A DNA stretch of 64,000 nt, from assembly GCA_013397795.1 (NCBI GenBank), contig VZTJ01002480.1:706317-770316 (forward strand). Reading direction: 5' to 3'. Source of the stretch: Orthonyx spaldingii. Lineage: Eukaryota; Chordata; Aves; Passeriformes; Orthonychidae. This document shows positions 1-11,500 of this stretch, in pieces (position 1 is the stretch's first letter; every line of letters starts with the position of its first letter). The position numbers and the translations under genes were made by a program. The notes beneath the pieces were generated by a model, which was given only the letters and a program-made list of their open reading frames with translations, was not told where the DNA came from and did not search any database.

Positions 1-1690
1 GTGCAGGTGTGACTTCACCAGCACTGGTGCAGTGGCAACCCTGAGATAGGAGGCCAGTGTCACCAATGCAGGAATTACATCACAGTAACCCTACGGCTGC
101 TCAGGGCCGTGGCAGAGTGAACTCAAATCTTAACTCATCCCTTTCAAAGGCAGACTGGGGACCTGGGCCATGGCAACAGCAGGAATATTGAATGCAAAGT
201 TTCTGCATTCAAAAACTACCTTTTCTACAGTTTGTTTGAAAGTTGGAAGCAGGGTGGAAGGAAAGCAAATTTCTCCACCTCTGGTGCAATTTAAGACATC
301 AGTGGCAAAGGCTGTGACTTGTGACAGAAGCAACTCAAGTTTTGTCTGTGTCTTTCCATGAGAGGAATTAATAATTTAGAATTCTGCCAAGGAGGGATAG
401 TTTGTCCTGACTTGCACCACTACCTGCAGCATGCAAAACCATCTACTTAAGTGCATAAACCAAATAAAAAAGCTGGATTGACTGGCAGAATTTCCTGTTA
501 AACATGAAGGAAACAGCCCAGCAGTTACTGAGTTTGGTTTTCTACAGAGTATCTGACAATTCACTGTGTTAGTAACCAGCTCTGGCCAACTTTGGCATCC
601 TCAGGGAAAGAAGCATCAAATCCCAGGAGCCCTTCCCAGGCAGGGGGATGAATTGGGCAATGCTGCCTCTCAGCTTTTCCAGTCCTGGCTTGTTGCAGGG
701 ACACACAATATTGGATTCTGGAGCCAACTCTGCTGACCCAGAGACTGGTTTCACTCCACCCCTGGTCTTACTTTCCCTCCCAAGACATGGTCTCAGAGCT
801 ACAGGGCTTCAGGACAGTGTTGTGTAAGGTACCTTGGACTTCCCCCAAACTGCTCCCAAAAGTGAATTAAAAAAGGGTCAGAAGTGAACTTTATGGTGCC
901 AACTGGAATCCTGGAATGACAATCTCCTACTTGGATACATCCCTGGAGACAGGAAGAGGCAGGGAGGACGCTTGTGTTTTGTTCTAATGGACATTTGACA
1001 AACCAGTGAGAGGAGGCTGTTGATATCGAAGGGTTTCAGACATAAAAATGAAGTGGGTTTTTTGGCCACAAAATGGTAGCTGTAATTTTAATTAAATGGA
1101 TGGGATTCAGTGGCTTTAGTCAATTTGTCGATAGAAGCATTTTTATAAATTATTTGATCAAACATCTGGCTGAAAAAATGTGAGAAGTAGGAAAGTGCAA
1201 TAGTAGAAAATTTTATTGACTTCAACAGATTTTCTGCTTTCAGGATTAATGTGTAATTAATTTTAGCTGTGACTTTGCTTAATTTTCCCCCCATATTAGT
1301 TCCAAATGAATTTAAAGATTAAATCTTCAGGAAGATAAAACATTTTTCTTGCTGAAGCAAACTTCAGAGCTAAAGATACACTCTTCTTATTAGTATGGTC
1401 TGGAATGAGCAGTGTCTGACATTCCCAAACCTCCACTACCCATTCTGGATAAACTCAGCTGTGGCAGCTCTGAGTTTGGAGTTGTGTTTGTGCATTGTGG
1501 TGTGGTTTTGGCTCTTGCTGATGAGGACTGGACATAGCTGGACACTTGTACCTGGTTCCTGTGCCCACCCCCATTACCAAACATGCTTTACATCGTGCTG
1601 ATACAGAAATGAGAGTTCACACACCAAACACAGGACTCAGTACAGAAAACAAGGTACAGTACAGAGGCAGCAACATCTGAGAGATTTGCT
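1..1690. other. flanking sequence, no gene recognised
   Basis: I see no coding exon, RNA gene or recognisable transposon here. Open frames are all under 70 codons and none shows a familiar protein. In mammals the neighbour on this side of DOLK is PHYHD1, but I could not find any exon resembling it, so its end probably lies outside the window. The right part, around 1620-1640, is CA-rich on the + strand. It would serve as the GU-rich element downstream of the DOLK poly(A) signal. Confidence 0.5.
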
Positions 1691-1692
1691 TG

Positions 1693-1698
1693 TTTATT
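1693..1698 (-). terminator. probable DOLK poly(A) signal
   Basis: The + strand reads TTTATT, which is AATAAA on the DOLK strand, about 315 nt after the DOLK stop codon. On the minus strand a GU-rich tract (complement of the CA-rich 1620-1640) follows some 50-70 nt further on, the usual arrangement for cleavage. A weaker ATTAAA lies a few bases upstream, near 1707. The placement is inferred; no transcript end can be seen. Confidence 0.55.
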
Positions 1699-2013
1699 TT
1701 TTCCTCTTTAATTGACTTACCTCTTCTTCCTCTTCTTCCCTTGGGCACCCAGAAGAAACTTAAATTGGATTATTAAATACAAGTGCTGTTTTTATCAGTC
1801 ATGCCTGTTGCTGTTAGAACATAAATCTGGCTATTTTTGACAGGGGTGAAAACAAGACCAAATCAAAACCTTTACTTTAAATAAGTCTTTTTCAATTCTG
1901 TTCTCAACAATTTTCTCTGCTGTACCAAAAGATTGGTTTTTAGCTTTCATTACAGTGCATTTTCTAGTACCACTTTTCTCCAGGAAGGGAGAAAACTGTT
2001 CCTGGACGTGCTT

Positions 2014-3585
2014 CTATGCCATGAGCATGATCTGGAGGTAGAGTGGCAACAGCAGATTATCGATTTGGGTAGTGTAAGCTTCCAAAAGAGAAACCAAACT
2101 CACAGATGCCAGAATCCAGGCATAGCTGGAGTTCAGATTCACACTGCTGTCAAAGATCAGAATGAGAGCCACAGAAATGATCTGAGCAAAAATAGCTGTC
2201 ATTGTCCCTTCAAAGGTCTTCTTTGTTCCTGGCCATTTGATTTCCCCCATTGTACTGCCAAAAACAGAGGCAATGGTGTCTCCTACCCCTACTGCCAACA
2301 CCCCAGAGTAGGGGACCAGCGCTCCTGCCCCGGGCAGGGTGCCTTTAGGAGCACAAGATCTGGGAAACAACCACACGGGAAGGGACATGCCAAGGAGGAG
2401 ATAAATATGAGTCAAGATTAGAGGTCCACTGTCTCTTTCATCCAAGAAGAGAGAGAGCAAATGCCTCAGGGTTTGTCCAAAGGGTTTGATCCTGAAGTAC
2501 CGAACGTATTCTAAGAAAATAAACACTGCCAGACACAGCACTGCAGCAACGTAGAGGAGCTGGCGGTCATAAATTAGTCCAGGAACATAAGTAGCTACAA
2601 CAATGAAATGGAAATATTTCCTGGTTATAGTCGAGGCCTGGTGTTTTTTAGATTCAGATGATCTCTTGGCATTCTGGTAGAAAACCACACCACATGCTGA
2701 GGCAGCCAAGAAAGTCCAGTACACAAGAAGGTAAAGTCTTGTCTGTGTCTGAAACAGAAACTGGAGCAGCCAGAACAAAGGGTTCCTCTGGATCAGTCGG
2801 TACAGCCAAGGCATGATGACCCCTAAGCCTAACACTGCTGTCATCATGTGGAAAAACATGGAGGAGATCCATGTGCCCGAATCCATGAAAGTGAAGAGCA
2901 CCGTGAAAAAAAGACCAAGAAGAACAACTCCGACAACCGCTACCAGAAGGAAGAAGTCAATGGGATCCCCTCTACCCTCGATTACATTCAGTGAGCGTTT
3001 AATGAGCTGATTGAGAACAAAACTTACACCTCCAAGAACCAGCAGCGCTTCTCCGGGAGTAAAACATCGAGGCAACAAGTACAGCAAGATCATACTGAGG
3101 TAGACAAAAATGAGCAGCACTTCTAGAACCTCTATCACTTCCGAGACAGTCAAGGAATGTTTCATGGTGTAGATAATTACGCTGCCAGCAATACCAGTCA
3201 GGATGCAGGTGTTGGTTGGCACAGGCTTGGTGATGCCAACCGCTAAGACGGACAGGAAGAGAGCGAGCAGCATTCCCGTGGAGGCCACGACGATGCCGAA
3301 GCGCTCGAAGTACACGATGCCGGCAGCCCTGCACCTCTCCTTCATCACCACCCCCAGCAGGGGGATGACCATGCTGGCGGGCAGGAGGCCGCTGTTGGCT
3401 GCCCCCCGGAACTGGAACACGGCCCCCCCCTGCTGCAGCAGCCGGTCCCATTTGAACTGGACGTAGAAGGCCTGGACGGCCAGAGCGACGGCGCACCAGG
3501 AGAAGCGGTCCCACACCACCGCGTGCACCGACAGCACCACCAGCAACACCAGCAGGGACTCCACCAGCACGGCTTTGTTTAACAT
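2014..3585 (-). CDS. DOLK: dolichol kinase, single coding exon
   Basis: Dolichol kinase uses CTP to phosphorylate dolichol in the ER membrane. This makes the dolichyl phosphate carrier needed for N-glycosylation, O- and C-mannosylation and GPI anchors. The frame is uninterrupted for 523 residues (human about 538) and ends in TAG. It is hydrophobic throughout, with many membrane segments. The CTP-binding signature is intact near residues 433-460: GVGDTIASVFG, then a KKTFEG loop. Other family blocks are WDRFSWCAVALAVQAFYVQ near the N-terminus and FLDERDSGPLILTHIYLLLG before the catalytic motif. I start at the ATG at 3585 (MLNKAVLVE). The same frame extends eight codons up to a TTG but has no ATG before an in-frame TGA at 3640-3642. 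The N-terminal 15-20 residues differ from mammals, as is usual for this family. The coding region has no intron, as in mammals. NUP188 starts divergently about 2 kb away. Confidence 0.97.
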   Translation of the reverse strand: MLNKAVLVESLLVLLVVLSVHAVVWDRFSWCAVALAVQAFYVQFKWDRLLQQGGAVFQFRGAANSGLLPASMVIPLLGVVMKERCRAAGIVYFERFGIVVASTGMLLALFLSVLAVGITKPVPTNTCILTGIAGSVIIYTMKHSLTVSEVIEVLEVLLIFVYLSMILLYLLPRCFTPGEALLVLGGVSFVLNQLIKRSLNVIEGRGDPIDFFLLVAVVGVVLLGLFFTVLFTFMDSGTWISSMFFHMMTAVLGLGVIMPWLYRLIQRNPLFWLLQFLFQTQTRLYLLVYWTFLAASACGVVFYQNAKRSSESKKHQASTITRKYFHFIVVATYVPGLIYDRQLLYVAAVLCLAVFIFLEYVRYFRIKPFGQTLRHLLSLFLDERDSGPLILTHIYLLLGMSLPVWLFPRSCAPKGTLPGAGALVPYSGVLAVGVGDTIASVFGSTMGEIKWPGTKKTFEGTMTAIFAQIISVALILIFDSSVNLNSSYAWILASVSLVSLLEAYTTQIDNLLLPLYLQIMLMA

Positions 3586-5436
3586 GATTCCAGCCCGAGC
3601 TTGCCTCAAGCTTGCAGAATCTCCAGAGTCCCAAAGTGCTCAGGTGCCCATTAGGAAGAATTCCCTTCCATGCTACTGCAGTTCCTATTAAAAAAACCAA
3701 ACCAATTAAAGCAACTACTAGGACAACTAAAGTGTTTGCACAGCTATTTTGTTCTTAAACTCAAACTGCTGGTTATGTGCCAATTGTTAATGTCAACACA
3801 GAGATGATTTTAAAAAAATGAAACCGGCGAGGTGAGGCAATCCTGCACTTCACCTTCTCTGAGTGAAGGCTCACAGCCCACTGACAGATGCTCTGCAAAC
3901 CAAACTTTCCTTTAAACTTTTGGACTGGAAGATAAGCAGTGAGATAATCAGCAACAGGCATATTTACTCTCTTAGGTTAAATCCCATCTTATCTTCTTCA
4001 AAGAATTGTGGGCACTGACAACATTGTGCAATTCTCACCATTTATTGCTTTCTGGCAACCTTGATTTCTCTATGGATATTTAATTTGATAATCAGCTGTA
4101 TGTAAACCTCTGCCATTACACTGGCACCTCTTCTGGGGTCTTTGAAGGTCTCAGGTTCTTTATTCCTGTTGCAAATATTATGGCTGATCCAGTTGTGAAG
4201 CAGAGGGTTACTTCATCCTTTCTGGCCCACCCTTAAGCTGATTAGCAGGAAACTCTTATTAAATTCTGCTCCCCAAATCTCGTTGGCAATATGTACACCA
4301 GCTTCCCTCAAGGAAGTTTACTTAAGGTTCTCTTTTGGGTTTTCAGCCCATGTTGAATGAGATTACAAAACTGACAAAGTCATAGCAATATTACTGAGGA
4401 ACTATTACAGTTTGTACCGTCAAACTTCCTTAGACTGTGTGTCTGCAGTGTTTAGATATTTATGACTTTGTACTGAAAACTTAATTATTAATAGATTGCT
4501 TTTTGGCATCCTTATACACATAGCCTGAAATAGTTGATTGCCAAACAGCTTCATTACATGCACTGTTGCTACACAGCTCCATCAGGCCAAGTGTAATCTT
4601 TTGCCATCACAATTTAACAGAAGAATTAATCATACAGTCAATAAAACAGAACTGGTCTGGGCAATATCTACCTCCAACCAATAATGGTTTGGGGGTCTTA
4701 CTCCTTGCTGTTTCTGAGCACGGGGGAGGGGAAGCCTAGGGCTCATTTGAGAAGAGGCAGAGTGAATGTCACCTGCCAACCAAAGACAGAGTCCTCCTAC
4801 TCAGTCTGGCTACGTTAAGGTTGCACCCCAGCCCTGTATCAATGGCACATGACAGCTTCCCCTGCGGGCTGCCTGGCTGCAAGACTCGGCAGAATTTCAC
4901 CCTGGGTGAGGTCTCTAATGCAGCAACTCTGAGTGCTCAGACCTGACAACCTGCAACACGATGTACTTCACTGCTGAATTATTTCGTTTTCTTGTGCCTG
5001 CCGCAATCCCCTCCTCCACACCTTCTTTCACGTAATGTGCAGCTCCTCGGCACTGCCGCTCTCTCACCATCGAACGGGACCCGTCACCCCCGGCTCAAGC
5101 CACACCGAGCATTTTCTGCCCGTTTCGTGATCCACATCCCGGTTGCTCTGGGCAGAGAAGCTTCCCACTGACGAGCTGCCAAACATGCGGCACCCCTCGC
5201 CTCGCTGCAGCCCCCGCACGCCCCCTCTCTTCCTCACGTCCCCGCAGCGCTGCGGACTCCGCTCAACCCGCGGGCTGCCCGCGCCCTGCCCTTCCACGCT
5301 GCTCACCGCCGCCTCCTCTCCCCCTCAGTCGCGACACCCACAACCCAGCTGCCGAGAGGCGGGAGGTGCGGGAGGCGCTCGCGGGCAGTTCCCGGTCCCG
5401 GCGCGGCCCCGCCCCGGGAGCCCGAGGCGCACCCAC
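3586..5436 (-). other. DOLK 5' leader and probable 5'UTR intron
   Basis: No protein gene is visible in this gap between the DOLK start codon and the CpG island. On the minus strand a pyrimidine-rich tract runs into TAATAG, an acceptor that would open an exon at 3684. A strong donor, GAG followed by GTGGGT, sits at 5437/5436. Together they suggest a roughly 1.75 kb intron in the DOLK 5'UTR. The interval is AT-rich and otherwise featureless. The model is inferred from splice signals only; an unspliced promoter close to 3700 is the alternative. Confidence 0.45.
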
Positions 5437-5470
5437 CTCGCAGGACGCCGCCATCTTGCCGGGCCGCCGA
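5437..5470 (-). other. putative noncoding first exon of DOLK
   Basis: On the minus strand the sequence reads AAGATGGCGGCG..TGCGAG and then GTGGGT, a consensus-like 5' splice site directly after a YY1-type initiator element. The ATG at 5454 opens MAASCE. Spliced to the acceptor at 3684 it would read MAASCE-ELQ-stop, so it cannot be the DOLK start and would act as a short uORF. None of the later acceptors that I checked restores the DOLK frame. The exon's 5' end is a guess. Confidence 0.45.
5448..5458 (-). promoter_or_regulatory. YY1-like initiator site, DOLK side
   Basis: The minus strand reads CAAGATGGCGG, matching the AANATGGCGGC element typically found at the transcription or translation start of YY1-dependent housekeeping genes. 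It points toward DOLK and mirrors the site at the NUP188 start codon. Confidence 0.6.
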
Positions 5471-5478
5471 TCACATGA
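5471..5478. promoter_or_regulatory. E-box-like TCACATGA
   Basis: TCACATGA is an M-box type site bound by the MITF/TFE/USF bHLH-ZIP family. It is the first of three related sites within 90 bp, lying just outside the DOLK-side YY1 element. Confidence 0.45.
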
Positions 5479-5519
5479 CCCAGCCGTGGGGGCGTGGCGG
5501 GGGCGCGGCCAAGCAGCAC

Positions 5520-5525
5520 CACGTG
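5520..5525. promoter_or_regulatory. E-box CACGTG
   Basis: CACGTG followed by AC resembles the core of USF or CLEAR sites. It lies midway between the two divergent YY1 elements. Confidence 0.5.
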
Positions 5526-5551
5526 ACGGCGGCGGGAGGCGGGGCCCGGGG

Positions 5552-5559
5552 TCACGTGA
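5552..5559. promoter_or_regulatory. palindromic E-box TCACGTGA
   Basis: A perfect 8-bp palindrome of the USF/TFE type sits 14 bp upstream of the NUP188 start codon, so it is near or just inside the NUP188 5'UTR. Confidence 0.55.
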
Positions 5560-5570
5560 GAGCGGAGCGA

Positions 5571-5581
5571 AGATGGCGGCG
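5571..5581 (+). promoter_or_regulatory. YY1-like initiator site, NUP188 side
   Basis: The sequence AGATGGCGGCG embeds the NUP188 ATG. This is the classic position of YY1 elements just downstream of the start site in TATA-less genes. It is a near mirror of the minus-strand element at 5448-5458. Confidence 0.6.
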
Positions 5582-8500
5582 GGCGGGCTGAGCGCGAGGT
5601 GCGGGGCCGCGGNNNNNNNNNNNNNNNNNNNNNNNNNNNNNNNNNNNNNNNNNNNNNNNNNNNNNNNNNNNNNNNNNNNNNNNNNNNNNNNNNNNNNNNN
5701 NNNNNNNNNNNNNNNNNNNNNNNNNNNNNNNNNNNNNNNNNNNNNNNNNNNNNNCCCGCCCCCGCCTCGCGCGCGGGATGAGGCCCCGCCCCCCCCGTTA
5801 TGGGACCCTCAGGGACCCCCCGGCCCCAAAAACGGGAGTGAGGAGCGACTGCCGGGGACTTTGTGGTTATTTTGTTCTGCCGTGCGAGATGAGAGGCTGG
5901 GCAGGACTCCGTGGGAGCCGCCGCTTTGGCGCGGCCGGGGGCTCGATCTGCGCTCCCTTCGCGGAGGTGCCCGACGGACGCTCAGCTCTCTCCTGAGGGC
6001 CGGCTGCACCTCCCGCGCCGCTCCTGCAGACATACAAGTTAAAATACACTCGTGGAAATATCTAACGGAAGCGATTCAATGAATTCCGTGGTCGGTGGTT
6101 TCGTTTCTCCAGAGCACGTTTTTTGTCATTTATTATAACGCTTTTATGCTGTGGAGTTTCCCTAGTGTCTACTTTTTATTAAATGAATAACACCAGTGTT
6201 ATTTGTGGTTGTATATAGAAAGCTTTCCTCCGTTAGCTGCCTTGGAGCCTTATTAATGAGGGGACAGCAAACCATGGTCTGTTTTATTCACAGAAGAGGT
6301 TGTGAGGGAGTGAAAAGCAGATGGATTGGCTTTGCTAGGCTGGGGCTCAGATATGACAATAAGTGAAAGAAACTGTGCTCAAGACAAATGAAGGCACCAA
6401 TCTAACATAATCACTGAACCCGACATTCACTGAATTGCTTCTTTTACATTGCTGTTCAATTCTTGGTAAAATCCTAGGCCTTTGGGTGATCTGTGTGTGC
6501 TGGAGAGGTTCATGTCAGATAAGTGCACCCAACTATCGAGGAATGAGCAGGGAGAAATTATGTTGATGGGTGTGCTGGAAATAACAGGTGTTGTCATTCA
6601 TTAAGTGTCACCACATGTCAGAAATCGCAGATGACTTTCACTGCCACAGTGAGTTATTTTAATAATGTTATTCTAAAAATAAGGCAGTGAGTGTTCTTGT
6701 GTAGACAGTCTTTGCGTGGGGAGTTGGGGTGTTTAAATTCTCATTTGTAATACATTGCTGACAAATCATCATTTATCTAAACGAAATACTCTTTTTGTCA
6801 AATATCTGTTCTCTGGGCTGTTGTAGGGAGACTTTTTTTTTGAATGCACCTGTCAGGGTCAGGATGGGCTCTCTAATTCCTTATAGTGCAGGTTGGGTTT
6901 TCTACAGAGTTCTCAGGAAGAAACGAGAAGCTGAGTGTAAATGTTCTGGTGTCTGTGTAAAGCTGGTGCAGTTTTTCACTTCACACACTTTTATGTTCTG
7001 CTTAGAGTGGAGGATGAAACTGATGGAAGAATTTGTTTGAAGAAGAGCACTGAATGTGACAATAAAATACTGCTCTATGCTTTCATTGAGTTTCTTCTTA
7101 GGAGCCTTAAATGTTCAAATAGCAAAATCAAATTGAGTTGGTAACCTGATATCAATGTGAAGCTTTGATATGAGCTCACAGGTCTCGCTGTGTCAGTTGT
7201 CACCCTCTCTGGGTTTTTCCTTGTTTTTTTCCAGGACATCTGAAACTCATTAGCTAAAAGCAAATGTTCCTTAAATAATTTTTCTTGCATTGCAGTGTCA
7301 TTTGCTGCAAGTTAATTGCAAGTTTGAAAAGTGTAAGCTAAATGGAAGCCTGGCATAATGTTCATCATTAAAATACTCTCCACGTTTTCCTTGTGTTTAC
7401 AGGAGCAGCAGAGAATTATGGACAATTCTGCTGGGCAGATCAGCTTTAAGAGAACCAGTAAGTCCTTGTCCTGGTGAGCAGGTTTGGCCATCACTGGTTG
7501 GGCTCCATGGCCAAATACATCATTTATACATCTCTTTGAATATTAGTCAAGACATTTTTTGCAGTTCTTCCTTCTTTCTTAGTGTAATTTTTGTTTCCAT
7601 ATCTCTGCTACTTCTTTATTCTTCCACTGGTTGTTTACAGCTGCTGCATGAACTGCCTGGCAGGATGTATGGAAAAGGTGGTTCCTTTTCTGGAGTGGGC
7701 ACAAGTGCTGCTGCCTGGGATGCCCTGGGGTGTTCTTGTGTGGTACAACTACTGTCTTATTTTGAGGGATGGAGCCTGTGCTTTCAAGAATTTGCCCAGA
7801 GGTTGGGAATCCAAATATTTCTAAACCCAGTCCATTGCCTCCTGTTTCCGCACCCTCCCTAGGGTAAGGCAGTGCAGCTCACTGCTGTGTTCACTGCTGC
7901 ATCTAGAATCCCTCTGAGTCACAGACGCCTGTCTTGTGTTGTTCCTGCCTCTTTGTGGTGCTGGAATTTCTTTGCTTTGCTTAAGTTTAACAGATCTGAT
8001 ATTTGGTAGTGCACTTTGAGGTGGTTCAGTGGTGTTTGGTTCTGTTTAAGGCCCAGATTGCTGCAGAGTTGAACAAGCACTGGCAGAGGCTGTTGGAGGG
8101 ACTGTCATACTACAAACCACCAAGGTACTGCTTGATTTTCAAAATGAATCTCTAATGTGGAGTTTTCTAGTAAGTAAAGAAAGGTTACAGAATATTGTTG
8201 TATGAAATATTGAAGGGTCACCAAGGAAAAAGTAAATGTTCAGTTTAAACTAATAAAACTGAGAACTTTGAAATTATGCCTATTTAATTCCCTCCTTGAG
8301 GTTGCTGCATTTTTAATGACTAAAATTTCTTTTCACTTTAGTACAACTTCAGCAGAAAAAATTAAAGCTGATAAAGATGTAGCTGCTCCACTGAAAGAGC
8401 TGGGTCTGAGGGTCAGCAAGTTTTTGGTGAGTTAAACTGCTCTTGGATTATTTTTTTATCCCTGAAATTAATTGCTATTGGGATTCTGATATTGAAGTAA

Positions 8501-11500
8501 TATTTTTGATGTTGAGTAGAGAGGAACTTAAGGTCCTTTCCGTTCAAAATGATCTAAAGGATGTTGAAGTACATGTTGAGGCTCTAGGTCAAACTTCCAA
8601 AGTGATGAGTACCTTTGGGATGCTGTGGTTTTCCTGGTCCTTTTCAACATCAGCCACCTGCTGCTGGTCTCTGTTGGGTTCTTCCAAGACAACTGCTCAG
8701 CTAAAAAACTGATGTCCCTGAAATCAGTTGTCTTATTTGACAGTCCTCTCAATTTACCTGCAAGGTTCTGTTTCTTTAAGCCAGAAGTTTAGAGTTCAGT
8801 GACTGGTGGTACCTTTATTTAAATGACTGATGCTCCTTTAGCTGAAGTTAAACTGCAGCTCAATGACATTAAAGCTTGTGTATTTGGCTTTAAAAGAAGT
8901 GCTGACTAAAGCATCTGCTTGGTGCAAAAATATTCCTTTGGCATGTTATTTGTTTTGAAGAGAAGAGCTGCCTGAGTATTTGGAGAGAATCTTTAATGAA
9001 TTCAGTTACCTTTTATTAATTTCAGTTCATTTCTCTTTCTTTTGTTCAGGGGCTGGATGAAGAGCAGAGTGTGCAGTTGTTACAGTCTTATCTTCAAGAG
9101 GATTACAGAGGAACAAGAGACTCCCTGAAGGTCCAGAACTCCCATTTATGTTCTATTTGCTCTACATCTTTCCTTAATATCAGTTCTTTTTGATGCAAAT
9201 GGTCACATGTGAGTCTGAGTTCTGACTGGGAAATGGCTTTGTAGCTTTTCTTCTTTGGAGCTATGTCCAGGCTTATCTCTTCCTTCTTGGATCTCTGCAG
9301 GAACTCAGCTCCTCTCTCTATTACAGGAATACAGGAAAGCTACAGATTTGTGAATGAGAGTGGAGCTGAAAAATAAATATACAGTTAAAATGACTGTTTT
9401 GACTTTGTGCCTTTGGAATTTGTCTTTCCAAATGAACTGAAAAGAAAAATTGTCTTTTATTTATTTCAGTCATTTTGTGAACATGTATTTTGTCAGTAGG
9501 TATTTTTCCAGTAGGTATTTATTGTGTTGTATTTTGTTTATAGACAGTTCTTCAGGACGAAAGGCAGAGTCAGGCTCTGATGCTGAAGGTCAGTCATTTC
9601 CATTTGTATTTTCTGTGGAAAAGATCTGTTGGCAGCAAACCTACTTTATTTCTATGCAAAATCTTGAAATAATTGAAGTATTGCTTTGTGTAAAGGATGG
9701 CTTTTAGAAGTTGCTTCTGAAATTGAGGGATGTGCATGTAGATTTGAACAGTGTTAGTAATTGCTACAGAAATGAAATTTTAGGCTTGGTCTCAGGGAAT
9801 TTAGCTGGGTAGATGTACACTGCCTTATTTCCCAAAGCTTGTAGGTTTGTGTGTCACTGTCTGACATGACAAGATTGATGATCGTTTTAGCAGAGGGTAA
9901 ACAGGGATGTCTTTTTGCCTTTCCTTTCCAAATTTTCTCACTTAACAACGCAATTGTAAACCTGTCATTATGGCAATGCTTTACTGAGTTCTGTAACGTA
10001 AATTAAGCATTGGGTTTTTTTCCCAAATTCAAAACTGCTCATTTGAAACTCCATCAGTAGTAACTCTGCATTCCTGTGGGGAAGGCCTTTTCAGTGGCTG
10101 GGAGAGGGAGGCGGGTGGGAGCTGGGTGCTGTGCCAGGTAGGTGTTGATGGCACTTTCCATTCTCAGCTCGCTGACTACTACTATGAGGAGAGGATCTGC
10201 ATCCTGCGCTGCGTCCTGCACCTGCTCACGTATTTCCAGGATGAGAGGCACCCTTACACCGTGAGTGCAGGACCTGATGCCATTGAAACAGGCTAAATGT
10301 GGAAGCTGTGGGGTAATGCCCTACTGGTGTGAAAAGCCCACGAGTGTGCATGTGAGAAGTTGGTGGGCTTGTTTGTTTCTTTCAGGCACAGTACTTCCAG
10401 TGTGTGGAGAAGTTGGACAAGGAACTCATTCCGAATTACCGCAAACAGTTTGAAGCACTGTACAAAGCAGAAGCTCCTACATGGGAAACACATGGAAATC
10501 TCATGGTATTTTGTTTCTTGGTATTATTTATCAAGCTTATAAAGTCTTTATATGTAGTGTATTGGAAAATACATCTGTGCAGGTGCAGTTAAACAGGACA
10601 TTTCTCCTGTTTCAGGAAACTTAAAATTTGTTTTCTCTCTAATGGAACACACTTTTGCTCAGAGTTTCATGAAACTTATTGTTCCTTGTAATAAACCTGT
10701 GGAGAGCACTGAACCAACAGAGCCGTTTATGTGTAGTTCTTCGTGGTCTCTCTGTCCTTAGAGTGGCTTTCCTTGCCATTGACACAGTTGCTGGCTACAC
10801 AAGCTGTTGAAATGCCTCCACACTTCTCAGTTTCTGGCTGCTTTGGCTGCCCTGTGAGCTTCGAGATGTGATGGTGGAACTTTCCTTTGTGCAGACAGAA
10901 CGTCAGGTGTCCCGGTGGTTTGTGCAGTGCCTCCGGGAACAGTCCATGCTCCTGGAAGTCATCTTCCTCTACTATGCATACTTTGAAATGGCACCTGAGG
11001 AGCTCCTGGCGTTTGCAAAGATGTTCAAAGAGCAGGGATTTGGCACGAGACAAACCAACAGACATTTAGTAGATGAGAGCATGGATCACCTCGTGGATCG
11101 TATTGGGTAAGCGTTGTGTGTATTTGTGAAGTGGGTACAGAGCAAAACAATTGTTTTTCTCGGGAAAAAGTGCATTTATAATTATGTCTTCGTTGTTCTG
11201 CGTGGGCCATGACTCAAAGGGGGAATGAGAATCCAGCCATACGTCCTGCTGGCAGAGAGTTATAAAGGTGGAAAAGATATCTTCAAATTTCAGTGACCCT
11301 TTTTTGTCTGTTCAACCAGAAAAGGTAGTTCTGAAGGTTGTAATTTGTCCTAAACCAGCATTTCAAGGCAAAATTTGGATTACATGCTGTTGATTTCTCG
11401 TAGTTTCTTATTGCTTCAAAGAAAGCTGAACAAAGCAAACTAAAGGTTACTTTTTGACCACTTATAGTTTAAAACTAAACCTCACCTGAATTCTCAAATA

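Larger units (their letters stand above)
5040..5960. promoter_or_regulatory. CpG island, shared DOLK/NUP188 promoter
   Basis: A sharply GC- and CpG-rich block separates the two divergent genes. No TATA box was seen. It contains GC boxes (GAGGCGGGGCC at about 5536-5546 and GGCGTGGCGG from 5491), three E-box type sites and two oppositely oriented YY1-like ATGGCGGC elements. These elements bracket about 115 bp, which is probably the core between the two start sites. The right side is interrupted by an N run (5613-5754). Head-to-head DOLK/NUP188 is also the human arrangement. Confidence 0.85.

Noticed and set aside
1933..2421. 162-codon + strand frame
   Set aside because: It is antisense to the conserved C-terminal coding region of DOLK and has no independent support.
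2999..3700. 233-codon minus-strand frame overlapping the 5' part of DOLK
   Set aside because: It begins with TTG and runs in another frame of DOLK. Its Arg/Gly/Ala-rich composition is what a shifted reading of GC-rich transmembrane coding sequence gives.
5437..5454. MAASCE as an alternative N-terminus of DOLK
   Set aside because: The exon ends in phase 0, and none of the acceptors I checked between 3684 and the DOLK ATG joins it in frame without meeting a stop.
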